Notes: a model not told the origin generated them from the sequence alone. A stretch of 64,000 bases of DNA from an uncultured Clostridia bacterium (GCA_937895705.1 CALBKM010000010.1:27605-91604), one strand, 5' to 3'. Shown: positions 16,152 to 26,103, counted from the stretch's first letter. Made by a program: numbers and translations.

Positions 16152-17489
16152 ATGTATCAGTTTCCGAAGGATTTGTACACTGATGTGCGAATCGAAGAAA
16201 CCTATGAATCCGGCTATGCCGTACAAAACGATGACATTATTTCCGATTCCTCCAGTACCGTCATCGGTGCAATGATCCGCGTTTTTGACGGCACCATGTG
16301 GTATACCGCCAGCACCAACGATATCGACGGAATTCAGGCCGAAATCGACAATTTAGCCACTCTGGCCACCCCGAACCCGGATATATTAAACCATCCGGTC
16401 GTCGCAGCATACGAAACCAATACGGATACCGTGTTACGGTACACCGGAGACAAGGATATCCGGAACATTTCCCGAGAAGATCGCATTGCTCTTGTCAATC
16501 ACTACATCTCCTCCTGTGTGGACAAGTCTATTCCGGAACAAAATGTATACTTCAGCAAGCTTTTTGTGACCCACAGAAAGAAACAGTTCTACTCCAGCAA
16601 GGGGGCTGCACTTACCCACGACCAGCAATATGCCCTTCTCTATATGCTGTTCCTGTTTACAGTGGACGGTATTACAAATGCCGGCTACTCTGTTTTTACG
16701 AAAAATGATTTTCATGATTTATACGGATTGGAAACAGAAATCATTACTGCCCGCGACAGAGATCTTGACTATGCCCGTCATGCGGTTGCCGTAACTCCGG
16801 GGGATTATACCTGCGTTCTTTCTCCGAATGTATCCTCCTTCTTTACCCACGAAAGCTTCGGCCACAAAAGTGAATCCGATTATATGTTAAACGACAAGAC
16901 CTTACAAGCGGAATGGGTATTAGGCAAACAAGTAGGAAACAAAAAAGTTTCCATCTCGGACACCGGGAACATCACCGGACACGGCTATTTTCCCTACGAT
17001 GACGAAGGTACGAAAACCAAAGAAACCTTTCTCATCAAAAACGGTACCCTTACCGGCAGACTTCATGACGCAAAATCCGCTGTGACCCTGCAAGAGCCGT
17101 TAACGGGCAATTCCCGGGCACAGAATTATATGTACTCTCCAGCGGTCCGTATGACCAACACATATTTACTGGGCGGTTCGGACAATCCGGAGGAGATCAT
17201 TAAAGAAGTAAAGGACGGCATCTATGTTGCCCGTGTGGACAGCGGCAGCGGTATGGCCACCTTTACGCTGAACCCGGACCTTTGCTATCGCATTCGCGAC
17301 GGTAAACTTTGTGAACCGCTTCGTGTGAATGTGATCACCGGCAACGTTTTTCAAACGTTATTTGACATTGATGCCGTAGGAACTGATTTTACGGTAAACG
17401 ATTGTCTGGATTGCGGAAAAAAAGGCCAATGGCTCTGGGTTTCCGCCGGCGGTCCGACTATACGCGTAAAATCGTTAAACGTAAATTAA
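16152..17489 (+). CDS. tldD: TldD/PmbA family metalloprotease, TldD-type subunit
   Basis: The 445-residue protein carries the HExxxH motif of TldD (FFTHESFGHKSES), so it is the catalytic half of a TldD/TldE heterodimer. Such complexes cut unfolded peptides and mature modified peptides such as microcin B17 in other bacteria. The late segment (CGKKGQWLWVSAGGPTIRV) is typical of the family. AAGGAGGGTTACACC fixes the start. The TldE-type partner begins 10 bases after the stop. No precursor-peptide gene is recognisable nearby, so a general peptide-processing role is more likely here. Confidence 0.88.
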   Translation: MYQFPKDLYTDVRIEETYESGYAVQNDDIISDSSSTVIGAMIRVFDGTMWYTASTNDIDGIQAEIDNLATLATPNPDILNHPVVAAYETNTDTVLRYTGDKDIRNISREDRIALVNHYISSCVDKSIPEQNVYFSKLFVTHRKKQFYSSKGAALTHDQQYALLYMLFLFTVDGITNAGYSVFTKNDFHDLYGLETEIITARDRDLDYARHAVAVTPGDYTCVLSPNVSSFFTHESFGHKSESDYMLNDKTLQAEWVLGKQVGNKKVSISDTGNITGHGYFPYDDEGTKTKETFLIKNGTLTGRLHDAKSAVTLQEPLTGNSRAQNYMYSPAVRMTNTYLLGGSDNPEEIIKEVKDGIYVARVDSGSGMATFTLNPDLCYRIRDGKLCEPLRVNVITGNVFQTLFDIDAVGTDFTVNDCLDCGKKGQWLWVSAGGPTIRVKSLNVN

Positions 17490-17499
17490 GGAGGGAACC

Positions 17500-18714
17500 A
17501 TGAAAGAAAAATTTACATATACCGAATGCTGTTCCACCGTGGAATTTGAAGAAAATAAAATCATATCTTTTCATAAAAACGACTCGGCAGTCTACTCGTT
17601 CCGCGTATTAAAAGACGGAAAACTCGGAATCCATTTTCAAAAAGGCGAAATGGACGACGCCACCGGCTACGCACTGGCAGAGGCCAATCTGGCTCTGAAC
17701 CGTCCGTATCCTTATGAATTGGAAACCGGTTGTCGTAAGCGCACCAAAATCGAGCGCACCTATTCCGATAAGGAATTATTATCCATTGCAAAGGAAGCAC
17801 TTTCCCGCATCACGGAAAAATACCCGCAGTTCACATTACGGGGCACCTTCTCGTTGCAAACCGATTGTTTTAAGCAAACCAATGACAAAGGATTGGATTA
17901 CGAAAACAACGACAGCCATATTCAGGTCACTGTCGTCTATAAACATAAAGACAGCAAAGATATCGAAAACGGTGAGTTTACCATCGGCCAGCGTGACTTT
18001 TCCTTTGAAAAGCTTTACGAAATGGCGGATAACTACTTGGGAAACTATGAAAAACAGGCCGAGTTCCCGGAAGAAGCCATCCTGCAGTCCCAGTATTACA
18101 ACTTTGTCGGCGCCCTCGTAAGTCAGCTGAACGCAGAACAACTGGCTCTGGGTACCTCTCTGTTGTGCGGAAAACTGGGAAAAAAGGTATTCTCGGAAAA
18201 CTTCACCCTAATCGATGACGATTCCGACGAGACCTGCTGGCATGCCCCGTTCTGGGACGGTGAAGGCTGCGTCAAAGAAAAGGACATGCGTACCTTTATT
18301 AAAAACGGTGTTCCGCTTCTCGGATATTCCGACAAGCGTATCGCAGAAAAATATAAGGTACCTCATACCGGAAATGCCTCCCGGAACTACGACGACATTC
18401 CGGATAACGGACGTACCAATATGATTATCAAACGCAGTGACAAAACCGTAAAGGAGTTGCTTGCCGGAAGATACTCCATTGTCATCGACCTGGCCGACGG
18501 CGGCGGCTTCAACGAAGCCGGAGATTACGTACTTCCGGTGTTTCACTCCTTCCTTTGCGACGGAGAGAAGTTCCTCGGCTCCCTGCCGCCGTTTACCCTT
18601 ACTTCCAACTTGTTTGACCTGTTCGGAAAGGATTTCATCGGTGTCGGCTCCGACCAGCCGGTATTTAACGATAAACAAATACTGATAAAGGTCAACATCT
18701 CTCAGAATTCATAA
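17500..18714 (+). CDS. tldE: TldD/PmbA family protein, TldE-type subunit
   Basis: The 404-residue protein is of the same family as its upstream neighbour but lacks HExxxH, as TldE/PmbA subunits do. Early residues (STVEFEENKIISF) and the central NFTLIDDDSDETCWHAP block match the family. It shares a transcript with the TldD-type gene (10-base gap, AAGGAGGGAACC site). It should form the non-catalytic half of the protease barrel in the cytoplasm. A good terminator follows. Confidence 0.85.
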   Translation: MKEKFTYTECCSTVEFEENKIISFHKNDSAVYSFRVLKDGKLGIHFQKGEMDDATGYALAEANLALNRPYPYELETGCRKRTKIERTYSDKELLSIAKEALSRITEKYPQFTLRGTFSLQTDCFKQTNDKGLDYENNDSHIQVTVVYKHKDSKDIENGEFTIGQRDFSFEKLYEMADNYLGNYEKQAEFPEEAILQSQYYNFVGALVSQLNAEQLALGTSLLCGKLGKKVFSENFTLIDDDSDETCWHAPFWDGEGCVKEKDMRTFIKNGVPLLGYSDKRIAEKYKVPHTGNASRNYDDIPDNGRTNMIIKRSDKTVKELLAGRYSIVIDLADGGGFNEAGDYVLPVFHSFLCDGEKFLGSLPPFTLTSNLFDLFGKDFIGVGSDQPVFNDKQILIKVNISQNS

Positions 18715-18725
18715 TATTTCTACAA

Positions 18726-18775
18726 AAAGACCGATTTCCGGCAATATTTCCCCGCCAAATCGGTCTTTCTTTTTG
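18726..18775 (+). terminator. Rho-independent terminator of tldD-tldE
   Basis: AAAGACCGATTT (18726-18737) pairs with AAATCGGTCTTT (18757-18768), followed by CTTTTTG. Confidence 0.85.
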
Positions 18776-18784
18776 CGGTTTTTC

Positions 18785-18813
18785 TTGATATTTTCCGACA
18801 AATATAGTATAAT
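18785..18813 (+). promoter_or_regulatory. Sigma-A promoter of the EAL gene
   Basis: TTGATA (18785-18790), a 17-base spacer and TATAAT (18808-18813) precede the ATG at 18885. Confidence 0.8.
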
Positions 18814-18884
18814 ATATGCAAGTATTCTCACTTTTTGTTTACACATGTTTCGGGAACACTCTACAGTTAGGACGGTGACATATT

Positions 18885-21602
18885 ATGATAGGAGACAAGA
18901 AAAATATCGGTGTATGCATTGCGGGCATTCATAACAGTACCCGGATTTCATATCTGAATCAATTGCACAGCTATGCTCAAAAAAACGGTTATAGGCTTCT
19001 GGTGTTCAACAGCTTTGCGGATTCCGAGAGTTCCGGTTCCTTCCATAACGACTCCGGTGCCGTCTACCATCTGATCAATTTTGAGCAACTCGACGCGCTT
19101 GTAATTCATTCACAAAGCATTTCCGACCCTGCGATGGCGGATTATCTCCATAAGCAAGCGGAACTATATAATGTTCCGCTCCTTTCGGAGGAGCTCTTCT
19201 TATCGGATACAGTTCAGTCCGAAACGGCCCAAACCGATTCTGTCAATACACTCTCGGATTCTGTCTTTGACTTGCGTTATGCCATAAAAGACTCCATGCT
19301 TCACGAGGATTTTATGTACGAATGGCTCTCAAAAACGCTTACCGTTCGTGACATAAACGACCTTTTCTCTCTTCTTTCCGAAGGGATTCTCTACGGTTCT
19401 TATGTGTGTCTCAACCAGAATTTTATTGATTTTTTAATAAAGAGCGATACCTCGGACAAAAAGCCGTTTTCCGACAAACTCGTTGTAATCAACTCCCGTC
19501 CGTCCGAATCGGATAACAGTCAAAGAACCGATTTCAGACTTTCCGAGCTGATTCCCGACAACAACAACAATACGACAGACGATACTGTCTCCTATATCCT
19601 CAGTACCATTCATGCCGATCAAAAAATATACGGGTACTATGTTTTCCCGACAACAAATATTCCGGCCATGGCACAACCGTTAAAACGTGTTGTATCCGTA
19701 CTGAATTTGGCATTTCGCATGCTATCGAATCAATTCCGTCACACCGACATGAGTTTCAGTATCAAACAGGCTGTTATGGCTGATTCCGACCGCCATCTGC
19801 CGCTTAATCTGCTGATTGAAAAGAATCTGTTCTTTTACCATTTTCAGCCTATCATTAATGCCCATGACGGTTCCGTTTTTGCTTACGAAGCTCTGATGCG
19901 CACAGACCCTGTCATTTACATGTCTCCGCTTGAAGTCATAGATGCAGCGTCCACCTACGGGCGCTTGTACGACATCGAAAAAGCAACCATGTGGAATACT
20001 CTTTCTTACATCAGTGAACACGAAGAATTCTTTTCCGAATGTAAACTGTTTGTAAATTCAATTCCTGCTTATATGCTAAACACAGAAGATTGGAATTCTC
20101 TCGTAAACAAGTACGGACATTTGATGGATAGACTCGTTATTGAAATGACAGAACAAACCGAGATGGATAACAATCGTATTTCAATTATCAGGAATCGCTT
20201 AAAACAGAATAACATTTCACTTGCGATAGACGACTACGGCACCGGTTTCTCCAACATTTCAAACCTAATACGCTACAGTCCGAACTATGTTAAAATCGAT
20301 CGTTCCCTTGTCGAGCACATTCAGGAAAAACCACGTATTCAAAAGCTCGTCGCCGGCATTATCGAATTTGTACACGAAAACGGTTATTTTGCGCTGGCAG
20401 AAGGTGTCGAAACCCGCGAAGAACTTAAAACTATGATTTCCCTGGGGTCTGACTTGATTCAGGGATACTATCTCGCAAAACCGACCTCATACTTACTCCT
20501 TGAACTCCCGGAGAATCTCCGCAACGAGGTTGTGGAATTCAATCGAATGCGTTCCGAATATGAAGTTCGTGTATATTGTCCGAAGGAGGACGAAGTTGTG
20601 GATCTTGCCCACATTACTGCAGAACACTATAATGCCCTCCTTATTGAAACCGAACATGTTACCATTCAAGGCGTACCGGACACCTCCATTAACTGTTCGA
20701 TTTCTATTCGAGACGGATTGCATACCCATATTACCTTAAAAGATGTTCACATCACCACAGAAAAAGAAGTTCCGCTCATTGACCTTGGGAACTTCACAAA
20801 CGCAACCATTGTACTGGAGGGTGACAATGAAATCATCAACCGAGGCATCCGCGTACCGCAAAGTTCGGATTTGCATTTAACCGGCGAAGGTTCCCTGCAT
20901 ATCCACTGTGAAATGTTGAATTCTTACGGTATCGGAAACGACCGCGACAACGGCTACGGTAACATTTTGATTGATTTTGTCGGCATGCTTCATATCGACA
21001 TTAGCGGTGAAAACTCCGTGGGTATCGGCGGCGGAAAAAACGATGCCGGCTCCATCATATCCATCCGGCAAACCAAGATTCAATTAGAATGCTCCGGAAA
21101 CAATTGTGTGGGTATCGGCAACTTTGACGGCAACTGTATCCTGGATATCAAAAAGAGCAAGGACATCCTGAATGTCTCCGGCGCAAATGCAGTGGGTATC
21201 GGTTGTGTAACCGGTAACGCCAACATTTTAATCGAACACCACAAAATATCCATTGTTGAATCCGGTATCGGTCTTTGCGGAATCGGCGTTCTAAACGGAG
21301 GGAAGGGACGCTTGATTGCCTCCCACGGTTCCATTTCCTGTGACCTCCGGGGCCGAAATATCGTATGCTTCGGAACCGACGGCGGTTCCCTTGATTGCAG
21401 TACGTTCCTTACCTCTACGGATTTCTACTGCGAAGGCAACTCCGTCACCGGAATCGGTGATATCAACGGCAGCGGCAACATCAATCTCCGGGATTCCAAT
21501 CTCACCATGAGAATTCTTGCCAGAGACAACCTTGATATCGGCAGCAAATACGGAAGCCTTGAGACCATTAATATCCGCAAGGAAATTAAAGTAAACGAAT
21601 AA
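18885..21602 (+). CDS. PBP-like sensor / EAL phosphodiesterase / C-terminal beta-repeat protein
   Basis: A 905-residue protein with three parts. Residues ~1-280 resemble the periplasmic-binding fold of LacI regulators (NIGVCIAGIHNSTRISYLNQ). Residues ~300-545 are an EAL domain: EAL at 335-337, FVNSIP, DD at 449-450 in IDDYGTGFSN, Lys470, AEGVET and QGYYLAKP, so all catalytic residues for hydrolysing cyclic di-GMP are kept. The last ~340 residues are Gly/Ile/Asn-rich with repeated GIG turns (SYGIGND, SVGIGGG, CVGIGNF, AVGIGCV, LCGIGVL, VTGIGDI), spaced about 30-45 residues, as in a beta-helix or beta-roll. No signal peptide or transmembrane helix is visible, so the protein should be cytosolic. 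The repeat tail has no known role. Confidence 0.88.
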   Translation: MIGDKKNIGVCIAGIHNSTRISYLNQLHSYAQKNGYRLLVFNSFADSESSGSFHNDSGAVYHLINFEQLDALVIHSQSISDPAMADYLHKQAELYNVPLLSEELFLSDTVQSETAQTDSVNTLSDSVFDLRYAIKDSMLHEDFMYEWLSKTLTVRDINDLFSLLSEGILYGSYVCLNQNFIDFLIKSDTSDKKPFSDKLVVINSRPSESDNSQRTDFRLSELIPDNNNNTTDDTVSYILSTIHADQKIYGYYVFPTTNIPAMAQPLKRVVSVLNLAFRMLSNQFRHTDMSFSIKQAVMADSDRHLPLNLLIEKNLFFYHFQPIINAHDGSVFAYEALMRTDPVIYMSPLEVIDAASTYGRLYDIEKATMWNTLSYISEHEEFFSECKLFVNSIPAYMLNTEDWNSLVNKYGHLMDRLVIEMTEQTEMDNNRISIIRNRLKQNNISLAIDDYGTGFSNISNLIRYSPNYVKIDRSLVEHIQEKPRIQKLVAGIIEFVHENGYFALAEGVETREELKTMISLGSDLIQGYYLAKPTSYLLLELPENLRNEVVEFNRMRSEYEVRVYCPKEDEVVDLAHITAEHYNALLIETEHVTIQGVPDTSINCSISIRDGLHTHITLKDVHITTEKEVPLIDLGNFTNATIVLEGDNEIINRGIRVPQSSDLHLTGEGSLHIHCEMLNSYGIGNDRDNGYGNILIDFVGMLHIDISGENSVGIGGGKNDAGSIISIRQTKIQLECSGNNCVGIGNFDGNCILDIKKSKDILNVSGANAVGIGCVTGNANILIEHHKISIVESGIGLCGIGVLNGGKGRLIASHGSISCDLRGRNIVCFGTDGGSLDCSTFLTSTDFYCEGNSVTGIGDINGSGNINLRDSNLTMRILARDNLDIGSKYGSLETINIRKEIKVNE

Positions 21603-21701
21603 TACAGAAACACGTATTACCTATAACCGAACAAAGGGGTTCGCCTGCGAAACTCTCTCGCCGCTTTTGCGTCGCATCTATGCGACATTTTCCTATAGAG
21701 C

Positions 21702-21730
21702 AAAAAAGGCGTGTGCACATTGCACACGCC
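21702..21730 (-). terminator. Rho-independent terminator of purM-purN-purD
   Basis: GGCGTGTGCA (21708-21717) pairs perfectly with TGCACACGCC (21721-21730), and the minus-strand transcript continues into TTTTTTG. A smaller stem (GTCGCAT with ATGCGAC, near 21671-21686) may serve the plus-strand EAL gene. Confidence 0.85.
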
Positions 21731-21789
21731 TCTTCTTTTACTCCTGCATAATCTTCACTTCAACCTTAGGAACACCGACCGAAGCACTC

Positions 21790-23064
21790 TTACTGCACGA
21801 AATCGATTGCCTTACCGATATCGTTTCTCTTATACTTATTGGCAAAGGAAATCCACTCCGTTGCCGCATAGGCATTGGCACGAGCGCCCTTTAAGTCGTC
21901 TCCTACCGCAACTACACCCAGCACACGACCTCCGTTGGTGACTATCTTGCCGTTATCAAACTTCGTACCGGCATGGAATACATAATAACCGTCCTTTGTC
22001 TTAAAAGTATCAAGTCCCTCAATCGGGAAGCCCTTCTCGTAATGCTCCGGATAACCGTCAGACGCAAGTACCACACATACTGCCGCATTGTCTGCAAACT
22101 TAAGATCAATGGTGTCAAGCTTTCCGTCAATACAAGCTTCAAATACGTCTACAATGTCGTTTTCCATACGCGGAAGCACTACCTGTGTCTCCGGATCGCC
22201 AAAACGTGCGTTGTACTCCAGTACTCTCGGACCGTTCGGGGTCAGCATCAAACCTACGAAAAGCACACCGACAAAAGGTCTGCCCTCTGCCTTCATGGCA
22301 TCCATGGTCGGCTGATAAATGTACTTCTTACAGAACTCGTCCACCTCTGGAGTATAGAACGGAGTCGGGGAGAAGGTACCCATACCGCCGGTATTCAGAC
22401 CCTGGTCGCCGTCCTTTGCACGCTTATGGTCCTGCGCACTGGTCATGGTCTTAATGATATTACCGTCGCAGAATGCCAACACGGAAACTTCCGGACCCGT
22501 CATAAACTCTTCAATAACCAGCTTATCGCCCGCAGAACCGAACTGCTTATCTTCCATGATTGCCTTAACGCCCGCAACTGCCTCGTCATAGTTATTGCAA
22601 ATCAACACACCCTTACCGAGAGCCAAACCGTCTGCCTTTAATACGGTCGGGTACGGGCTTGTCTTTAAGTACTCGATAGCTGCTGCCGCATCGGTAAATA
22701 CTTCATAAGCCGCGGTCGGAATGTTGTACTTTTTCATCAAATCCTTGGAGAACGCCTTGGAGCCTTCGATGATTGCCGCATTCTTTCTCGGTCCGAATAC
22801 GCGAAGCCCCTTTGCCTCAAACGCATCCACCACTCCCGCACCGAGGGAATCGTCCGGTCCGATAATGGTCAAATCAATCTTTTCCTGTGCCGCAAACTCA
22901 GCCAGCTTCTCAGTCTCCATAACGCCGATATTCACACACTCGGCAAGTTCTGCAATACCTGCATTGCCCGGTGCGCAATACATCTTGTCAACCTTCTTAC
23001 TCTGAGCTACCTTCCACGCAATGGCGTGCTCTCTTCCGCCGCCGCCTACGATTAAAACCTTCAT
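21790..23064 (-). CDS. purD: Phosphoribosylamine-glycine ligase PurD
   Basis: A 424-residue ATP-grasp enzyme joining glycine to phosphoribosylamine in purine synthesis. MKVLIVGGGGREHAIAWK at the start, IIGPDDSLGAGVVDAFEAKG, PYPTVLKADGLALGKGV and VLEYNARFGDPETQ are diagnostic. Length and motifs are normal. It is the last gene of a purM-purN-purD group, with a terminator after it. Other pur genes are not in this window. Confidence 0.96.
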   Translation of the reverse strand: MKVLIVGGGGREHAIAWKVAQSKKVDKMYCAPGNAGIAELAECVNIGVMETEKLAEFAAQEKIDLTIIGPDDSLGAGVVDAFEAKGLRVFGPRKNAAIIEGSKAFSKDLMKKYNIPTAAYEVFTDAAAAIEYLKTSPYPTVLKADGLALGKGVLICNNYDEAVAGVKAIMEDKQFGSAGDKLVIEEFMTGPEVSVLAFCDGNIIKTMTSAQDHKRAKDGDQGLNTGGMGTFSPTPFYTPEVDEFCKKYIYQPTMDAMKAEGRPFVGVLFVGLMLTPNGPRVLEYNARFGDPETQVVLPRMENDIVDVFEACIDGKLDTIDLKFADNAAVCVVLASDGYPEHYEKGFPIEGLDTFKTKDGYYVFHAGTKFDNGKIVTNGGRVLGVVAVGDDLKGARANAYAATEWISFANKYKRNDIGKAIDFVQ

Positions 23065-23145
23065 TCTGTCTTCCTCCGTTTTTCATTCTATCACAATACC
23101 CTCACCGGTTGCTTTCCGACCGGCAACGGTGTCCTACTTCTATGC

Positions 23146-23772
23146 TCACTCCGCAACAAATGCCTTGCCATCCTGCCAGATTACCTTCCCGTTAGCAATG
23201 GCATTAATTGCTGCCGGGAGAATCTCCCATTCTGCCTCTTCCATCACACGACGTTGCAACACCTCCGGGGTATCCCCGCACTTTACCGCAACTGCCTTCT
23301 GCATGAGAATCGGTCCGGTATCCGTACCTTCGTCTACAAAGTGCACCGTGGCACCGGTTACTTTATTGCCTCGTGCCAGTACCGCCTCATGAACGTGCAA
23401 TCCGTAAAAACCGCCGCCGCAAAAGGACGGAATGAGAGACGGGTGAATATTTAAAATCTTCTGCGGGTATGCCTGAATGAGGCATGCCGGCAAAATCACA
23501 AGATAGCCTGCCAGTACAATCAAATCCGGCTCGTACTTCTGTACACCCGCCAACAATGCTTTGTTAAACTCGACACGGGATGCAAAGCTCTTCGGAGAAA
23601 TACACTCCGCCGCAATACCCTTATTCCTTGCACGCTCCAGTGCGTAGGCATCTGCCTTGTTACTGATAACGGCCACGATTTCCGCATTGGTAATGGCACC
23701 GCTGTCCATCTTGTCCATAATCGCCTGCAAATTCGTTCCGCCTCCGGAAACCAAAACTACGATTTTCGTCAT
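23146..23772 (-). CDS. purN: Phosphoribosylglycinamide formyltransferase PurN
   Basis: From ATG 23772 (AAAGGAGGTCCCT upstream) the product is 208 residues. It transfers the formyl group from 10-formyl-tetrahydrofolate to GAR. MTKIVVLVSGGGTNLQA, VLAGYLVILPACLIQAYP, NIHPSLIPSFCG with the catalytic Asn-His pair, and TGATVHFVDEGTDTGPI are present. The open frame extends 21 codons further upstream without a ribosome site. Confidence 0.95.
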   Translation of the reverse strand: MTKIVVLVSGGGTNLQAIMDKMDSGAITNAEIVAVISNKADAYALERARNKGIAAECISPKSFASRVEFNKALLAGVQKYEPDLIVLAGYLVILPACLIQAYPQKILNIHPSLIPSFCGGGFYGLHVHEAVLARGNKVTGATVHFVDEGTDTGPILMQKAVAVKCGDTPEVLQRRVMEEAEWEILPAAINAIANGKVIWQDGKAFVAE

Positions 23773-23876
23773 AGGGACCTCCTTTATAAGTTTACGTTCA
23801 TGTTGGCGTGCTTCGCATTTCATCGCCGATTGCAAGTACGCTTACATCGTCGCCTCAACTCTCTTAACCAACACGC

Positions 23877-23924
23877 AAAAAGGCGCGTACCATGTCGGCC
23901 CCAGGGCCGGACACCGCACACGCC
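23877..23924 (-). terminator. Terminator-like hairpin between purM and purN
   Basis: On the minus strand GGCGTGT...GTCCGGCC pairs with GGCCGAC...ACGCGCC and is followed by TTTTTGCG. It sits 13 bases after the purM stop inside the operon, so part of the transcripts may end here. Confidence 0.65.
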
Positions 23925-23936
23925 ATAATTTATGTA

Positions 23937-24962
23937 TTACAGAATATCAATACCCTTTTCACCGTTTACAGCCTCACCGAGGATATAAGCTTCTTCACCG
24001 GCTGCCTTTAAGGTAGCAAGAGCCTTGTCAGCGTCAGCCTTATCCACAGCGATTACCATACCGATACCCATGTTGTAGGTATTGTACATCATCTGCTCTT
24101 CGATGTTACCGTCCTTTGCAAGCATCTTAAAGATTGCCGGTACTTCGTACGCATTCTTCTTAACCTGTGCACGGATGCCATCCGGAAGCATTCTCGGAAT
24201 GTTCTCGTAGAAACCGCCACCGGTTACGTGGCTGCAAGCCTTTACAACGATACCGTTGGTCTTTAAAGAAGAAAGTGCCTTCACATAAATCTTGGTTGGG
24301 GTCAAAAGCTTCTCACCGAGGGTCATACCCAAGGACTCATAATAAACATCTAACGGCTTACGCTCCATCGGGAATACCTTACGAACCAAGGAATAACCGT
24401 TACTGTGAATACCGGAGGAAGCGATACCGATTAACACATCGCCGTCCTTCATATTCTCGCCGGTAATCATCTCCGCACGGTCTACGATACCAACCGCAAA
24501 ACCTGCAAGGTCGTACTCATCTTCCGGATAGAAGCCCGGCATCTCCGCGGTCTCACCACCGATGAGAGCTGCACCTGCCTGCTTACATCCCTCTGCCACA
24601 CCGCTAACGATGGTAGCAATCTTCTCCGGAATGTTCTTACCGCATGCTACGTAGTCAAGGAAGAATAACGGCTCACCGCCTGCACATGCTACGTCGTTTA
24701 CACACATTGCAACACAGTCGATACCGATGGTATCATGCTTGTCCAAAATAAAAGCAAGCTTCAGCTTCGTACCTACACCATCCGTACCGGAAAGTAAGGT
24801 CGGCTGCTTCATTGTCATAAAACGATCCAATGCAAACGCACCGGAAAAACCTCCGAGACCGTTCAAAACCTCCGGACGCATCGTACCCTTTACATGCTCC
24901 TTCATCAATTCCACTGCCTTGTAACCAGCCTCAATATCCACTCCGGCTTTCTTGTAATCCAT
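23937..24962 (-). CDS. purM: Phosphoribosylformylglycinamidine cyclo-ligase PurM
   Basis: A 341-residue AIR synthetase (fifth step of purine synthesis). MDYKKAGVDIEAGYKAVELM, LLSGTDGVGTKLKLA, NDVACAGGEPLFFLDY, GGETAEMPGFY and VTGGGFYENIPRML are all present. ATG 24962 is preferred over ATG 24968 because AGGAGG stands eight bases before it but only two bases before the other. A small CCCCTC/GAGGGG stem lies just upstream of the ribosome site. Confidence 0.96.
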   Translation of the reverse strand: MDYKKAGVDIEAGYKAVELMKEHVKGTMRPEVLNGLGGFSGAFALDRFMTMKQPTLLSGTDGVGTKLKLAFILDKHDTIGIDCVAMCVNDVACAGGEPLFFLDYVACGKNIPEKIATIVSGVAEGCKQAGAALIGGETAEMPGFYPEDEYDLAGFAVGIVDRAEMITGENMKDGDVLIGIASSGIHSNGYSLVRKVFPMERKPLDVYYESLGMTLGEKLLTPTKIYVKALSSLKTNGIVVKACSHVTGGGFYENIPRMLPDGIRAQVKKNAYEVPAIFKMLAKDGNIEEQMMYNTYNMGIGMVIAVDKADADKALATLKAAGEEAYILGEAVNGEKGIDIL

Positions 24963-25125
24963 CGTCATATCCTCCTGTCTGCTTTGTGCCCCTCACCTGC
25001 CGAGGGGAAGTTACCTTTATCATAGCATACTTTTCGCGCTTTTCCTAGTAGGAATGTTACGAAAAATATTCATGTGATTCATAAGTATTACTTATGGAGT
25101 TATAAGTAAATCTATTTTCGTCGCA

Positions 25126-26088
25126 TCACACCGATAACTCTGCTATAATCTCGTACAAATTCTTATCTACATTCTCCTTAAACACAATACTCTCTCTGTT
25201 TTCCAAAAACCAGGCAAAAGACTTCTTAAGCCCCTCTTCAAAACAGTTTTCCTTACTGATAATCCCATTGATTTTCGAAACCTCCAGAACATTATCATAA
25301 TCAAAAAACGGATAAAAGTCCCTTATATTTTTGCCTAGCCCCTCATAGTCGACTTCCAGAATCTCCGGCGCTTTCCCGACAACCTTCGCACAGGCCTCCA
25401 CCCATTCTCTCGAAGTAACTGCATCCCTGTTTCCTACGTTAAATACGTTCTCTTTCCCTGTTTCACTCTTTAACAAGCACTCCACGATTGCCGCCAAATC
25501 CTCCATATAAATGAACTGGAGCTTCGGGTCGGACTTCGGAATCACCACAGGCTTATCCTCCAGTAACTGTCTGAAAATCAGACTTTCTCTCTGAGCGTAA
25601 TTGTATTCCCCGTAAATATATGGCGGACGAACCGTCACAAGCTCCGTCTTTTTGTCCTTTAAAAACTCGGAATAATACTTTTCCGCATCAATCTTACCTT
25701 TGCCGTAAAAAGTCCAATACTTATTCTCCGCCAAAGCATCGGTCTCTACAAACGGAATCTGCAAATGCTCCACATCATACACCGCACTGGAGCTGATAAA
25801 CACCAGCTTCTTTACCGGATCAAAATCGAGCGCATTACAAAGTTTCTCCACCCAGGACACATCCTGCCAGCTCACATCAATCACGTAATCATATGATTTT
25901 CCGGAAAGTGCCGCTTTCATGCCTTCCCCGTCGTTCCGGTCACAGCAAATCTGTTGTACCCCTTCTATAGAAAGAAGCCTAGTCCCACGGTTCAACACCG
26001 TCACCGCATATCCGTGTCCCGCCAGAAACTCCACCAGTTTTCTGCCCACAAAATAACTGCCGCCTAAAATCAAGACCTTATCTGCCAT
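25126..26088 (-). CDS. NAD-dependent epimerase/dehydratase (extended SDR)
   Basis: The 320-residue protein has the SDR nucleotide-binding turn (LILGGSYFVGRKLVEFL) and the sugar-epimerase-type active site: SSSAVYD and a YGKGKIDAEKYY block holding the Tyr-x-x-x-Lys pair. VRPPYIYGEYN and FNVGNRDAVTSREW fit NDP-sugar epimerases and the chloroplast CSP41-like group. No sugar-pathway gene is next to it, so the substrate cannot be named. It begins 15 bases after the stop of the lipoprotein gene's neighbour region and reads in the opposite order (upstream of purM in the same direction). Confidence 0.82.
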   Translation of the reverse strand: MADKVLILGGSYFVGRKLVEFLAGHGYAVTVLNRGTRLLSIEGVQQICCDRNDGEGMKAALSGKSYDYVIDVSWQDVSWVEKLCNALDFDPVKKLVFISSSAVYDVEHLQIPFVETDALAENKYWTFYGKGKIDAEKYYSEFLKDKKTELVTVRPPYIYGEYNYAQRESLIFRQLLEDKPVVIPKSDPKLQFIYMEDLAAIVECLLKSETGKENVFNVGNRDAVTSREWVEACAKVVGKAPEILEVDYEGLGKNIRDFYPFFDYDNVLEVSKINGIISKENCFEEGLKKSFAWFLENRESIVFKENVDKNLYEIIAELSV

Positions 26089-26103
26089 GTTTCGTTTTCT
26101 CCT

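Noticed and set aside
22000..22700. Plus-strand frame of 222 codons opposite purD
   Set aside because: Antisense shadow of purD with no ribosome site and no recognisable motif.
23937..24962. Purine riboswitch before purM
   Set aside because: The upstream 160 bases lack the conserved purine-riboswitch loops; only a small CCCCTC/GAGGGG stem is seen.
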